Assembly: GCF_018408575.1 (NCBI RefSeq)
Contig: NZ_AP023418.1
Location: forward strand, 124,001 to 188,000
Length of the DNA stretch: 64,000 nucleotides
Direction of reading: 5' to 3'
Source: Vescimonas coprocola
GTDB lineage: Bacteria > Bacillota > Clostridia > Oscillospirales > Oscillospiraceae
Part shown: piece after piece, positions 9,476 to 18,081 of the stretch
Numbering within the stretch: the stretch's first letter is position 1
Layout of the letters: each line of letters opens with the position of its first letter
Translations under genes and position numbers: made by a program
The notes under the pieces: model-generated
Seen by the model: only the letters and a program-made list of their open reading frames with translations
Databases searched by the model: none
Told to the model about the DNA's origin: nothing

Positions 9476-9504
9476 TTGACAGACGGCGGCCGGGAGGCTA
9501 TCAT
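9476..9504 (+). promoter_or_regulatory. Sigma-70-type promoter of the TetR-family gene
   Basis: TTGACA (9476-9481), 17-bp spacer, TATCAT (9499-9504), 28 bases upstream of the start codon. Confidence 0.85.
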
Positions 9505-9531
9505 GAGGGCAGAAAGAAAAGGAGGGCCGCC

Positions 9532-10113
9532 ATGTCACAGGTCACCAAGCGGGCGCTGGAGGCGTCACTGAAGCATCTGCTGCTGCAAAAGCCGCTGAAC
9601 AAGATCACCATCAATGATATTGCGGAGGACTGCGGCATCAACCGCATGACCTTCTACTACCACTTCAAGGATATTTACGATCTGGTGGAGTGGAGCTGTC
9701 AGGAGGACGCCAGCCGGGCGCTGGCGGGGAAAAAGACCTACGAGACGTGGCAGCAGGGGCTTTTGCAGATCCTTCAGGCGGTGCTGGACAACAAGCCCTT
9801 CATCCTGAATGTCTATCGCTCCGTCAGTCGGGAGCAGGTGGAGAACTACCTCTACCGGGTCACCTATGACCTGCTGGAGAGTGTGGTGGAGGAGGAAGCT
9901 CAGGGGATGTCCGTGCGGCAGGAGGACAAGGAGCTTATCGCCACTCTCTATAAATATCTGTTCGTGGGACTGATGCTGGACTGGATCAAGGGGGACATGA
10001 AGGGCGACCCACAGGTGATGGTGCAGAAGCTGGAGCTGGTGCTCCACGGCAATGTGGTGGCCGCCCTGCAACGGATGCGGACGGACAAGCCTGCATCAAA
10101 CAGAGCGGAATGA
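9532..10113 (+). CDS. TetR/AcrR family transcriptional regulator (DhaS-like C-terminus)
   Basis: 193 residues with an AGGAGGG site before ATG 9532. The N-terminal helix-turn-helix reads ITINDIAEDCGINRMTFYYHF, with the hallmark F-YYHF of TetR proteins. The C-terminal region, with AVLDNKPFILNVYRSVSREQ, resembles the TetR_C_8 (DhaS-type) ligand domain. It has its own promoter and terminator and lies immediately before the separately promoted oleate hydratase gene. It may therefore sense fatty acids or regulate its neighbour, but no shared operator palindrome was identified. Confidence 0.85.
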   Translation: MSQVTKRALEASLKHLLLQKPLNKITINDIAEDCGINRMTFYYHFKDIYDLVEWSCQEDASRALAGKKTYETWQQGLLQILQAVLDNKPFILNVYRSVSREQVENYLYRVTYDLLESVVEEEAQGMSVRQEDKELIATLYKYLFVGLMLDWIKGDMKGDPQVMVQKLELVLHGNVVAALQRMRTDKPASNRAE

Positions 10114-10133
10114 TAAAAAACTGAACATCTTCC

Positions 10134-10170
10134 ATCCCGGTGATAAAAAACTTATCACCGGGATTTTTCT
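10134..10170 (+). terminator. Terminator between tetR-like gene and oleate hydratase
   Basis: A 13-bp perfect stem (10134-10146/10152-10164), AAAAC loop and TTTTCT tail. Confidence 0.9.
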
Positions 10171-10175
10171 GTTTA

Positions 10176-10204
10176 TTGAACAAATCGTGCCTGAGTTGTA
10201 TATT
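10176..10204 (+). promoter_or_regulatory. Promoter of oleate hydratase
   Basis: TTGAAC (10176-10181), 17-bp spacer, TATATT (10199-10204). It starts directly after the preceding terminator and leaves an untranslated leader of about 100 nt. Confidence 0.8.
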
Positions 10205-10309
10205 ATCCTCATCAAAGGAAAACATACCGGCGAGGACGCCGCTGCTCCCCATGCGAGTGCTGAGAAGGGGACGGGCGGCGTAGCGGTCAACAGAAAGGAG
10301 CGCATTTCT

Positions 10310-12085
10310 ATGTATTATTCCAGTGGTAACTATGAGGCCTTTGCCCGTCCCAAAAAGCCGGAGGGCGTGGACAACAAATCCGCCTACATCGTGGGCAGCG
10401 GTCTGGCGGCGCTGACTGCCGCCTGCTATCTGGTGCGTGACGGCCAGATGAAGGGCGAGCGGGTCCACATTCTGGAGAAGGGTCCCACTGCCGGCGGCGC
10501 CTGCGACGGCTGGAAGTTCGAGAACATCGGCTATGTCATGCGGGGCGGCCGTGAGATGGACAACCACTTTGAGGTCATGTGGGATCTGTTCCACTCCATC
10601 CCCTCCATTGAGACGGAGGGCGTCAGTGTGTTGGACGAGTACTACTGGCTCAACAAGGCCGACCCCAATTACTCCCTGTGCCGGGCCACGGTGAACCGTG
10701 GCGAGGACGCCCATACCGACGGTAAGTTCGACATCTCCGACAAGGGCGCCATGGAGATCATGAAGCTGTTCTTCACCCCCAACGAGGAGCTGCAGGACAA
10801 GCGCATCAGCGACTTCTTCGACGATGAGGTGTTCGGCAGCAACTTCTGGCTGTACTGGCGCACCATGTTCGCCTTCGAGAACTGGCACAGTGCTCTGGAG
10901 ATGAAGCTGTATATCCAGCGCTATATCCATCACATCGGCGGCCTGCCCGACTTCACCGCCCTGCGCTTTACCAAGTACAACCAGTATGAGTCCATGATCC
11001 TGCCCATGGTGAAGTATCTGGAGGGTTTCGGCGTCCAGTTCCACTTCGGCGTGCAGGTGACCAACGTGGAGTTTGACTGCACCGCCGAGCGGAAGGTGGC
11101 CAAGCGCATCGACGTCCTCCGGGACGGCAAAAGCGAGGCCATCGACCTGACGGAGAACGATCTGGTGTTCATCACCAACGGCGGCTGCGTGGAGAACTCC
11201 TCCATGGGCAGCCAGAATACACCCGCCCCCTACAACACCGAGATCAAGGAGGGCGGCGGCTGGGATATGTGGCGCAAGATCGCCGCTCAGGATCCCTCCT
11301 TCGGCCATCCGGACAAGTTCTGCTATGATCCGGAGCAGACCAACTGGATGAGCGCCACGGTGGAGACGCTGGATCAGCGCATCATCCCCTATATCAAGAA
11401 TATCTGCAAGCGGGATCCCTTCACCGGCAAGGTGGTCACCGGCGGTATCGTCACTGTGAAGGACTCCAGCTGGCTCATGAGCTGGACCATCAACCGCCAG
11501 CCCCAGTTCCGCCAGCAGCCCAAGGATCACTGCTTGGTATGGGTGTACGCCCTGTTCACCGATAAGCCCGGTGACTACGTGAAAAAGCCTATGCGGGAGT
11601 GTACCGGTAAGGAGATCTGCATGGAGTGGCTGTATCACATCGGTGTGCCGGAGAGTGAGATCGAGGACATGGCCGCCAATAGCGCCAACACCGTCCCTGT
11701 GATGATGCCCTATATCGACGCCTTCTTCATGCCCCGTGCCTACGGCGATCGGCCCAAGGTCGTACCCGACGGCGCTGTGAACTTCGCCTTCTTGGGCCAG
11801 TTTGCCGAGACGCCCCGTGACACCATCTTCACCACGGAGTACTCCATGCGGACCGGTATGGAGGCCGTGTACACCCTGCTGAACGTGGATCGTGGCGTGC
11901 CGGAGGTCTGGGGCAGCGTATATGATGTCCGGGATCTGCTGGATGCCACCGTGAAGCTGCGGGACGGCAAGAAACCCATCGATATGGAGTTGAATCTGGT
12001 GGAAAAGATGGTCCTGAAGAAGGCCCTCAGCAAGATCCACGGCACCGATATCGAGAAGCTGCTGAAGGAGTATCAGGTCATCTGA
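10310..12085 (+). CDS. ohyA: Oleate hydratase (myosin-cross-reactive antigen family)
   Basis: 591 residues. ATG 10310 follows AAAGGAG; the longer open frame from 10052 runs through the terminator and promoter and is not used. The FAD-binding IVGSGLAALTAA starts near residue 27. MRGGREM places the catalytic-loop glutamate at residue 82, the same motif as in characterised OhyA proteins. The family adds water to the cis-9 double bond of oleic or linoleic acid, giving 10-hydroxy fatty acids, and protects bacteria from toxic unsaturated fatty acids. Length is normal. The gene is single, with its own promoter, downstream of a TetR-type gene. Confidence 0.95.
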   Translation: MYYSSGNYEAFARPKKPEGVDNKSAYIVGSGLAALTAACYLVRDGQMKGERVHILEKGPTAGGACDGWKFENIGYVMRGGREMDNHFEVMWDLFHSIPSIETEGVSVLDEYYWLNKADPNYSLCRATVNRGEDAHTDGKFDISDKGAMEIMKLFFTPNEELQDKRISDFFDDEVFGSNFWLYWRTMFAFENWHSALEMKLYIQRYIHHIGGLPDFTALRFTKYNQYESMILPMVKYLEGFGVQFHFGVQVTNVEFDCTAERKVAKRIDVLRDGKSEAIDLTENDLVFITNGGCVENSSMGSQNTPAPYNTEIKEGGGWDMWRKIAAQDPSFGHPDKFCYDPEQTNWMSATVETLDQRIIPYIKNICKRDPFTGKVVTGGIVTVKDSSWLMSWTINRQPQFRQQPKDHCLVWVYALFTDKPGDYVKKPMRECTGKEICMEWLYHIGVPESEIEDMAANSANTVPVMMPYIDAFFMPRAYGDRPKVVPDGAVNFAFLGQFAETPRDTIFTTEYSMRTGMEAVYTLLNVDRGVPEVWGSVYDVRDLLDATVKLRDGKKPIDMELNLVEKMVLKKALSKIHGTDIEKLLKEYQVI

Positions 12086-12147
12086 GGCCCGTTGGTTCGG
12101 CTGCTGCGGCAGTCGATGACCTTCTGAAAACAGAAAAAGGAGAGGCC

Positions 12148-12192
12148 ATGTCACAGCCCTATAAGGCGGTAATTTCAAAATACGGAAAGTGA
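12148..12192 (+). CDS. Possible 14-residue leader or gene remnant after oleate hydratase
   Basis: AAAAAGGAG lies just upstream of ATG 12148, and the frame ends at TGA 12192 after 14 residues (MSQPYKAVISKYGK). A strong ribosome binding site before such a short frame suggests the beginning of a decayed gene or a leader peptide. A second strong AGGAGG before a 9-residue frame occurs at 12325-12354. No homology can be assigned. Confidence 0.3.
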   Translation: MSQPYKAVISKYGK

Positions 12193-12209
12193 CATTCGCA
12201 AAGGCAAGC

Positions 12210-12250
12210 AATAAGACTCTGGCTCACAAGGTCGGAGCCTTATTGTTTTC
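12210..12250 (+). terminator. Terminator of the oleate hydratase transcript
   Basis: A stem of about 14 pairs with one mismatch and G-U pairs (12210-12223 with 12231-12244), followed by GTTTTC. Confidence 0.65.
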
Positions 12251-12473
12251 TACCTGTAATATATCGCATCTTTGTGCCTCGGCAGCTTTCTGCGTATCAT
12301 GAAAGCGTCAGGAGGTGTCGGACAATGAGAAAACAGGACTATCACATTCCATGAACGTACCTTCCTCCCTGTGACTTGGCAGTTAGGGGAATTTGACCAT
12401 CGGGTAAAATGCTTGGTTAGAATGGGCGAACCGATATCCCGTGGAAAAGCCACATCGCTGCAGCCTTCCCCTG

Positions 12474-12944
12474 TTAAAACGGCTCCCGGCAGGCCCCGTG
12501 AACCAGCAGGGAGAGGACCTGCGGATACAGCTGCCCCATCTGATCCTGATGGGAGACCGTCAGGATCAGGCCCCGGACAGCGGCACCGGCAGCGGTGCCG
12601 CCACGGGGACACAGGCCGCTCTCCTCCGGCAGCGCCCGGATGTGTCCCTCATCGTCATGGTAGTGGGTGGAGAGGATGTCCTGCGGCAGACGGCGCAGCA
12701 GGGACTCGGCGTCGTTTTCCATGAACACCAGCGCCCGTGTCTCCGACAACCAGCGGCAGGCCGTCAGAATGGCCGCCGCCGCACGCTCTGCCGGGGGCAG
12801 GGCGGCGCTTCCCTGTAAGGAGTGCTGAGCCACGGCGAAGCCCTCGGTGTGGATATCCTCCGGCACCACGAAAAAGAGAAGCTCCTTGGAGTCAAAGAAT
12901 TTGTAGGCGGTAAAAATAACGGATCCCCATTTTGTTTTCGGCAT
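12474..12944 (-). CDS. Hypothetical protein
   Basis: 156 residues on the minus strand, with AGGAGGG eight bases before the start codon, which supports a real gene. The N-terminus starts MPKTKWGSVIFTAYKFF, and a histidine/acid-rich stretch (THYHDDEGHI) lies near residue 92. No signal peptide or obvious membrane segment is seen. I do not recognise the family. It is alone between two long non-coding stretches, so it may be an accessory or decaying gene; the C-terminal third is compositionally loose. Confidence 0.45.
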   Translation of the reverse strand: MPKTKWGSVIFTAYKFFDSKELLFFVVPEDIHTEGFAVAQHSLQGSAALPPAERAAAAILTACRWLSETRALVFMENDAESLLRRLPQDILSTHYHDDEGHIRALPEESGLCPRGGTAAGAAVRGLILTVSHQDQMGQLYPQVLSLLVHGACREPF

Positions 12945-13387
12945 AGATCGGCCCTCCTGCGTTCGTTGGAGCTGCTCTCATATCCCGGAGCACAAAAAAG
13001 AAATGCCCCTTCGCCGTCCGACATTGGCAGAGTGACATTTATGATCTCACATTCTCTATGGGATACCCGGTCAGATCCACCGGATACATTTTTACTATAA
13101 CCGAAGTATGACCTATCTGGTAAGCATTTTCCCCAAAGAACTTTTTTCGGCCAAGAGAAGGAATACTTCGACTTGACGCAGGGCAACTTTTGTATTATGG
13201 TGTACTTACCATTGCTGTCAGGCGTGGTTGCCCCTATCCATTGGCGATATCGATCGAGGTACCAAAAATGGACATTTACAGGACAGAGTTCGTGTCAGCG
13301 ATGGGTGAGAAATGTGTCCGGTCTGTGTCAGAAATCGGTCAGATCGGGGGAGACTTTGTTGTGACCGTTTCACCGTATCTGCTGCAA
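12945..13387. other. Non-coding stretch upstream of phosphoketolase
   Basis: No convincing gene. Base composition is more AT-rich than the flanks. A possible promoter TTGACG (13173-13178), 17 bp, TATGGT (13196-13201) would give the phosphoketolase mRNA a leader of about 280 nt that includes the 18-bp repeats. Open frames here lack ribosome binding sites. Confidence 0.4.
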
Positions 13388-13391
13388 AGAG

Positions 13392-13463
13392 CATTTCGGC
13401 AGCAGAGGACATTTCGGCAGCAGAGGACATTTCGGCAGCAGAGGACATTTCAGCAGTGAAGGA
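13392..13463 (+). repeat. 18-bp tandem repeat, four copies, in the phosphoketolase leader
   Basis: The unit CATTTCGGCAGCAGAGGA is repeated exactly at 13392, 13410 and 13428, with a diverged fourth copy at 13446. The array ends 24 bases before the phosphoketolase start. Copy number of such an array could vary by slippage. Confidence 0.95.
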
Positions 13464-13487
13464 TATTTTTAGTAAGGAGGATTTTCC

Positions 13488-15899
13488 ATGCCTACCATCA
13501 AAACCGGCATCCGCTTCTCCAAAAAGCAGCCGCTGAGCGAGCAGGAGCTGCGGCAGCTTCACGCCTACTGGCGTGCTGCCAACTACCTGACGGCCTGCCA
13601 GCTGTATCTGATGGATAACCCCCTCCTGGAGCGCCCGCTGGTCAAAAGCGACCTCAAGCAGACCATCGTGGGACACTGGGGGACCTGCCCCGGCCAGAAC
13701 TTCATCTACACCCATCTGGACCGGGTCATCAAGCGCAACGATCTGGATATGATCTATCTCTCCGGTCCCGGCCACGGCGGCAACGCCATGGTGGCGCAGG
13801 ACTGGCTGGACGGCAGCTACACCGAGGTCTATCCCAACATTACCAGAGACAAGGAGGGGATGCAGAAGCTCTTCAAGCGTTTCTCCTTCCCCGGCGGCAT
13901 CCCCAGCCATGTGGCGCCGGAGACCCCCGGCTCCATCCATGAGGGCGGCGAGCTGGGCTACTCGTTGGCCCACGCCTTCGGCGCCGTGGCGGATAACCCC
14001 GATCTGATCGCTGCCTGTGTGGTGGGCGACGGCGAGGCGGAGACCGGCCCGCTGGCCACCTCGTGGCACGGCAACAAATTCGTCAACCCCATCACCGACG
14101 GCGCTGTGCTGCCCATTCTGCACCTCAACGGCTTCAAGATCGCCAATCCTACCATCTTCTCCCGCATGAGCCATGAGGAGGTGGAGTGCTTCTTCCGTGG
14201 CTGCGGCTGGGAGCCGTACTTTGTGGAGGGCGACGACCCCATGGTCATGCACCAGCAGATGGCGGCGGTGCTGGACCGGGTGATCCGGGAGATCAAGCGC
14301 ATCCAGCGGGAGGCCCGCAAGACCGGCGAGGCCAAGCGGCCCCGCTGGCCCATGATCGTGCTGCGTACTCCCAAGGGCTGGACCGGCCCCAAGGAGGTGG
14401 ACGGGCTGCCGGTGGAGAACTGCTGGCGAGCCCATCAGGTGCCTATCTCCATGGGGACAGACACCGACCGGCACCTTGCCCAGCTGGAGGCGTGGCTGCG
14501 CTCTTATAAGCCGGAGGAGCTCTTTAACCCCGACGGTACGCCGGTGGAGCTCATCGCCTCCTTCCCGCCCACGGGCCGCCGCATGGGCGCTAACCCTCAT
14601 GCCAACGGCGGACTGCTGCTGCGGGACCTGCGGACCCCCGATTTCCGGGACTACGCCGTGGACGTCAAGGCCCCCGGCGCCGTGGAGGCGCAGGATATGT
14701 ATGTGCTGGGTACCTACGTCCGGGACGTGATGAAGCTGAACATGGAGTCCCGCAACTTCCGCATCTTTGCCCCCGACGAGACGGCCTCCAACCGCCTGCA
14801 GGCGGTGTTCGAGGTGACGGGACGCCGCTTCCTGGACCAGCAGATCCCCGGCATCGACGACCATCTGGACCCGGACGGCCGGGTCATGGATTCCATGCTC
14901 TCCGAGCATTTCTGCGAGGGCTTTTTGGAGGGCTATCTTCTGACGGGACGCCACGGCTTCTTCGACAGCTATGAGGCCTTTATCCGCATCGTGGACTCCA
15001 TGTTTGCCCAGCACGCCAAGTGGCTGAAGATGTGCAGCGAGCTGCCGTGGCGGCAGGATATCGCCTCGCTGAACTATATTCTGGCCTCCAACGTCTGGCA
15101 GCAGGATCACAACGGCTTTACCCATCAGGACCCCGGCTTTTTGGATCACGTGGCCAACAAGAAGGCCGACGTGGTGCGGATGTATCTGCCGCCGGATGCC
15201 AACTGTCTGCTGTCCTGCTTTGACCACTGTATCAAGAGCCGCAACTATGTCAACGTCATTGTGGCCAGCAAGCATCCCAGGCCCCAGTGGCTGACCATGG
15301 AGCAGGCGGTGAAGCACTGCACCCAGGGGATCGGCATCTGGAGTTGGGCCTCCAACGATCAGGGGCAGGAGCCGGATGTGGTCATGGCCTGCTGCGGCGA
15401 CACGCCTACGCTGGAGACGCTGGCCGCCGTGAGCATCCTGCGTCAGGAACTGCCGGAGCTGAAGATCCGTGTGGTGAACGTGGTGGATCTGATGAAGCTG
15501 CAGCCCCACACGGAGCATCCCCACGGCCTGACGGATGAGGAGTACGACGGCCTGTTCACCAAGGATAAGCCCATCATCTTTGCTTATCATGGCTACCCCA
15601 CACTGGTGCATGAGCTGACCTACCGCCGCCACAACCGGAACCTCCATGTGCGGGGCTACAAGGAGGAGGGAACCATCACCACCCCCTTCGATATGCGTGT
15701 TCTCAACGACATTGACCGCTTCGATCTGGTCATCGATACGGTCCGCCGGCTGCCCCAGTTGGGCAACCGGGGGGCGTATCTGGTGCAGAAGATGCAGGAT
15801 AAGCTGGTGGAGCATCGTCAGTATATCCGGGACAACGGCGTGGATCTGCCGGAGGTCCGCAGCTGGAAGTGGGACAGCAGTCTGAACGCCGCCGAATAA
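13488..15899 (+). CDS. xfp: Phosphoketolase (xylulose-5-phosphate/fructose-6-phosphate)
   Basis: 803 residues, ribosome binding site AAGGAGG before ATG 13488. The thiamine-diphosphate enzyme signature is present: [11 protein letters not shown] near residue 63, YLSGPGHGG near 85, and [11 protein letters not shown] near 178, the ThDP/Mg motif. It cleaves xylulose-5-P (and often fructose-6-P) with phosphate to acetyl-phosphate plus glyceraldehyde-3-P or erythrose-4-P. This gives an ATP-yielding route from pentoses. Length matches the family. The gene is monocistronic with an unusual repeat-bearing leader and its own terminator. Confidence 0.97.
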   Translation: MPTIKTGIRFSKKQPLSEQELRQLHAYWRAANYLTACQLYLMDNPLLERPLVKSDLKQTIVGHWGTCPGQNFIYTHLDRVIKRNDLDMIYLSGPGHGGNAMVAQDWLDGSYTEVYPNITRDKEGMQKLFKRFSFPGGIPSHVAPETPGSIHEGGELGYSLAHAFGAVADNPDLIAACVVGDGEAETGPLATSWHGNKFVNPITDGAVLPILHLNGFKIANPTIFSRMSHEEVECFFRGCGWEPYFVEGDDPMVMHQQMAAVLDRVIREIKRIQREARKTGEAKRPRWPMIVLRTPKGWTGPKEVDGLPVENCWRAHQVPISMGTDTDRHLAQLEAWLRSYKPEELFNPDGTPVELIASFPPTGRRMGANPHANGGLLLRDLRTPDFRDYAVDVKAPGAVEAQDMYVLGTYVRDVMKLNMESRNFRIFAPDETASNRLQAVFEVTGRRFLDQQIPGIDDHLDPDGRVMDSMLSEHFCEGFLEGYLLTGRHGFFDSYEAFIRIVDSMFAQHAKWLKMCSELPWRQDIASLNYILASNVWQQDHNGFTHQDPGFLDHVANKKADVVRMYLPPDANCLLSCFDHCIKSRNYVNVIVASKHPRPQWLTMEQAVKHCTQGIGIWSWASNDQGQEPDVVMACCGDTPTLETLAAVSILRQELPELKIRVVNVVDLMKLQPHTEHPHGLTDEEYDGLFTKDKPIIFAYHGYPTLVHELTYRRHNRNLHVRGYKEEGTITTPFDMRVLNDIDRFDLVIDTVRRLPQLGNRGAYLVQKMQDKLVEHRQYIRDNGVDLPEVRSWKWDSSLNAAE

Positions 15900-15980
15900 G
15901 GTTTGCTATACGGAAAAGACCTCCGCAGAATCTGGTTTGTAAAGGTTATAGCACGACACAAGGGCATCTAACAGAGAAGC

Positions 15981-16016
15981 GCCGTCTTGGAAGTGATTCC
16001 AAGACGGCACTTTTCT
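15981..16016 (+). terminator. Phosphoketolase terminator
   Basis: A 12-bp perfect stem (15981-15992/15997-16008), GTGA loop and a TTTTCT tail. Confidence 0.9.
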
Positions 16017-16212
16017 GTTGCGGATCAGAGCGAACACTTCACGGCGAAACCGCCGCTGAAGAAATAGGTGTTCGTCCAATACCTGTTTGGTAAATAGCCT
16101 TACTTTAATAGAATGAACCCCCGGACGCTTGGGGGGTGCATTTTCAATTTAAGGGAAAGTAGTGATTTTTATCGTTGCTCTTTGCTTATGGCACAGGCAA
16201 GGATATACACAG
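16017..16212. other. Intergenic region with a second structured hairpin
   Basis: A long imperfect hairpin spans about 16031-16077: outer CGAACAC/GTGTTCG, inner GGCG/CGCC. A hairpin with CCCCC/GGGGG arms lies near 16117-16137, followed by GCATTTT. No open frame is credible. Function unknown. Confidence 0.4.
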
Positions 16213-16785
16213 TCATCGACCACAAAGAATTTCGGAAAAGTTTCCTTTTAAGAAATGCCGATACTCCGGATGATTGGATGCGTTCTCGTATTCTTCCAAA
16301 ATCGTCTTTTTGTTCCATGCTTTCATTTTGTCATTCATTTCTTCATATCGGATAATAGTAAGCAGGCCTTCTCGCTCCGCCTGCAAAATTGCTTCATAGG
16401 CATCAGGGATAAACTCCACACCGGATATATCGACCGGTATGCTACTGGTAGCGACATCCGGTATTGGAACCGAAAAACCGGAATCTGAAATTGTCTCGGC
16501 AGAATAAATATAACCGGATACGCCTTTGTATGTGCTTATCAGAGCATTGGGATAATACTCTTCCAACCGTTGCCGCCCATCTTTACCAAAACCGTACGGC
16601 CCCCATTTTTGGCATTTTCCATCATAAGAAAAACCGGTTTCCACGCAATACTTTTCAATGGAATTGCTCAAATAGACCAATACGTTTTCTCTTTTTGTGG
16701 AAAAATAAACCAAAGGGATACCATGATTCGAGCTCTGCGGCGTTAGTTGTGTAATACCCTTAACAGATGATGCGTGATAGTACAT
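16213..16785 (-). CDS. Conserved hypothetical protein, AT-rich (MYYHAS N-terminus)
   Basis: 190 residues on the minus strand with GAAGGGAAG before the start codon. It begins MYYHASSVKGITQL; an early passage reads PLVYFSTKRENVLVYLSN. The middle and end are rich in acidic and aromatic residues. No signal peptide or membrane helix is evident. The codon and base composition are clearly more AT-rich than the flanking genes, which suggests horizontal acquisition. The N-terminal pattern recalls small ADP-ribosyltransferase-like or RES-like orphan proteins in Firmicutes, but no catalytic motif could be confirmed. A 37-residue basic frame overlaps its start upstream. Confidence 0.65.
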   Translation of the reverse strand: MYYHASSVKGITQLTPQSSNHGIPLVYFSTKRENVLVYLSNSIEKYCVETGFSYDGKCQKWGPYGFGKDGRQRLEEYYPNALISTYKGVSGYIYSAETISDSGFSVPIPDVATSSIPVDISGVEFIPDAYEAILQAEREGLLTIIRYEEMNDKMKAWNKKTILEEYENASNHPEYRHFLKGNFSEILCGR

Positions 16786-16873
16786 TAGCTTTCTTCCCTT
16801 CTAACGCAATTTGCTCCAAGCGTTTTCGACGGTGTACAGGTGCTCTGATAATTCTCGCATAGGCATATTTCAT
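16760..16873 (-). CDS. Possible short basic peptide overlapping the MYYHAS gene
   Basis: A 37-residue frame (starts MKYAYARIIRAPVHRRKR) ends 26 bases inside the next gene. The ribosome binding site is weak. It could be a leader or partner peptide whose translation is coupled to the downstream gene, or a remnant. The Arg/Lys-rich composition is notable. Confidence 0.3.
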   Translation of the reverse strand: MKYAYARIIRAPVHRRKRLEQIALEGKKANVLSRIIC

Positions 16874-16904
16874 CTTAGCAGATAACTGGCGCCGAAGCAA
16901 CAGA

Positions 16905-16943
16905 AAGATCCACCGTAATTCTATCAGAATTACGGTGGATCTT
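16905..16943 (-). terminator. Terminator of the tRNA-Ala gene
   Basis: A perfect 18-bp inverted repeat (16905-16922/16926-16943) with a 3-nt loop lies just after the CCA end. On the minus strand it is followed by TTTCTGTT. Confidence 0.9.
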
Positions 16944-16944
16944 A

Positions 16945-17020
16945 TGGTGGACCTGATGGGATTCGAACCCACGACCTCTCGGATGCGAACCGAACGCTCT
17001 CCCAGCTGAGCTACAAGCCC
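16945..17020 (-). tRNA. tRNA-Ala (anticodon CGC)
   Basis: 76 nt including encoded CCA. The acceptor stem GGGCTTG/CAGGTCC contains the G3-U70 pair that identifies alanine tRNAs. The D arm is GCTC-AGCTGGGA-GAGC, the anticodon loop TTCGCAT gives anticodon CGC (codon GCG), and the T arm carries GTTCGAAT. All four stems pair. It is a single gene with its own hairpin terminator. Confidence 0.95.
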
Positions 17021-17163
17021 GGATATGAAGTTGTAGAGCCATAATATATGGAGAGGATGCTCCGCTCCATATATTATACACACTTCTTTATAAAATGCAA
17101 CCATTTTCTCTCCGGCGGCGCAAAAAATTGCCCCTGCCGATGGAAAACGCCGTCCGGCGGGCC

Positions 17164-17727
17164 TTATTCCGCCGCCGGGATACGGGTATACGACACCGGC
17201 TGGCCCTCCCGGAAGGTCACCTGAAAGCCCTGACCGGGGGAGACGGAGTAGTCATAGCGCCCGCCGCCGAACCAGGCCATCATCAGCCCCGCCGTGACGC
17301 CGCCGTGGATGACGCAGACGGCGTCCTCCGGCCTCTGCACCACCGGGGCGATGGCCGCAAGGCTGCGCCGCAGCACCTGCGGGGCGCTCTCCCCGTGGGG
17401 GCAGGGGTTGTGCTCTACGTCGGTGATCCACGCCTGATAGGCCGGGGTGTCCTTCAGCTCCTTGTAGCTCTTCATCTCGAAGTCGCCGAAGTCCATCTCC
17501 CGCAGGCCCGGAAGCCGGGTGTGGGGTACGTTGCCATAGATGACCGCCAGCGTCTGCTCCGTCCGCAGCATCCCGCTGGTATAGTAGCGCTGGGCCGTGG
17601 GATAGTCCCCGGCCCGGCGGTGCAGCTCCGACAGAGACTCCGGCAGGGCGGGGATGTCCGCCGCCCCGTAATACAGGTTCCGCAGGCTGCCCTCCGTCTG
17701 GGCATGGCGCAGCAGGGTCAGCTTCAT
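17164..17727 (-). CDS. cobC: Histidine phosphatase, probable alpha-ribazole phosphatase (CobC-like)
   Basis: 187 residues. The start is at 17727 (MKLTLLRHAQTEG); its ATG overlaps the stop of the preceding gene. RHAQTEG is the phosphoglycerate-mutase-like RHG motif with the phospho-accepting histidine. GLREMDFGDFE and VIHGGVTAGLM supply the remaining conserved arginine, glutamate and second histidine. It is the last gene of the cobalamin nucleotide-loop operon, which supports the role of removing the 5'-phosphate from alpha-ribazole phosphate or cobalamin phosphate. Confidence 0.85.
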   Translation of the reverse strand: MKLTLLRHAQTEGSLRNLYYGAADIPALPESLSELHRRAGDYPTAQRYYTSGMLRTEQTLAVIYGNVPHTRLPGLREMDFGDFEMKSYKELKDTPAYQAWITDVEHNPCPHGESAPQVLRRSLAAIAPVVQRPEDAVCVIHGGVTAGLMMAWFGGGRYDYSVSPGQGFQVTFREGQPVSYTRIPAAE

Positions 17728-18077
17728 TTCAGCACCTCCGTCAGTCCGCAAAATACCCGGCGCACGCTGCCGGCCTGCTGGGCCAGCTGTCGCAGCAGGC
17801 GGCCATGGCGCTCCCGCCAGGCGCGCTCTCCGGCGTCCATGGGGACCACGCCGCTGCCGATCTCCCGTGCGATGACTACCTCTGCCGCCGCCAGCAGGGG
17901 GAGATAGGACTCGGTGTCCTCCTGCCGCCGGGTCAGCTCCTCCAGATGAATATAGCACCGGACACCCGGCACCGGATCGTCTGCGGCCAGATCGCAGATA
18001 TCCTCCGGCGTCAGGCCGTACTCCTGCGCCGCCAGCGTCAGCTTTCCCTGATATGCTCCGCCGATGATCAAGTCCAT
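17724..18077 (-). CDS. Short CobU-like protein (P-loop and C-terminal half of adenosylcobinamide kinase)
   Basis: 117 residues, much shorter than the usual 170-185 of CobU. It has an N-terminal P-loop (GGAYQGKLTLA) and retains the CobU C-terminal block REIGSGVVPMDAGERAWRE, equivalent to EVGMGIVP in classical CobU. The middle, where the guanylylated histidine and substrate loop should be, is missing. The full-length neighbour at 18809-19348 has the opposite pattern. It lies between cobS and cobC and overlaps cobC. It may act as a kinase subunit or partner rather than a complete bifunctional enzyme. Confidence 0.75.
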   Translation of the reverse strand: MDLIIGGAYQGKLTLAAQEYGLTPEDICDLAADDPVPGVRCYIHLEELTRRQEDTESYLPLLAAAEVVIAREIGSGVVPMDAGERAWRERHGRLLRQLAQQAGSVRRVFCGLTEVLK

Positions 18078-18081
18078 ATCC

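Noticed and set aside
12250-12612. 120-residue minus frame overlapping the hypothetical gene
   Set aside because: It overlaps in another frame the gene at 12474-12944, which has the good ribosome binding site; the product is Arg/Pro/Cys-rich as expected for a shadow.
13190-13459. 89-residue frame through the 18-bp repeats (FRQQRT repeats)
   Set aside because: No ribosome binding site; apparent protein repeats follow from the DNA repeat. Treated as leader DNA.
16760-17104. 114-residue minus frame across the tRNA gene
   Set aside because: It reads through the tRNA-Ala and its terminator, so it cannot be a real protein gene; only the last 37 codons after 16873 are kept as a weak candidate.
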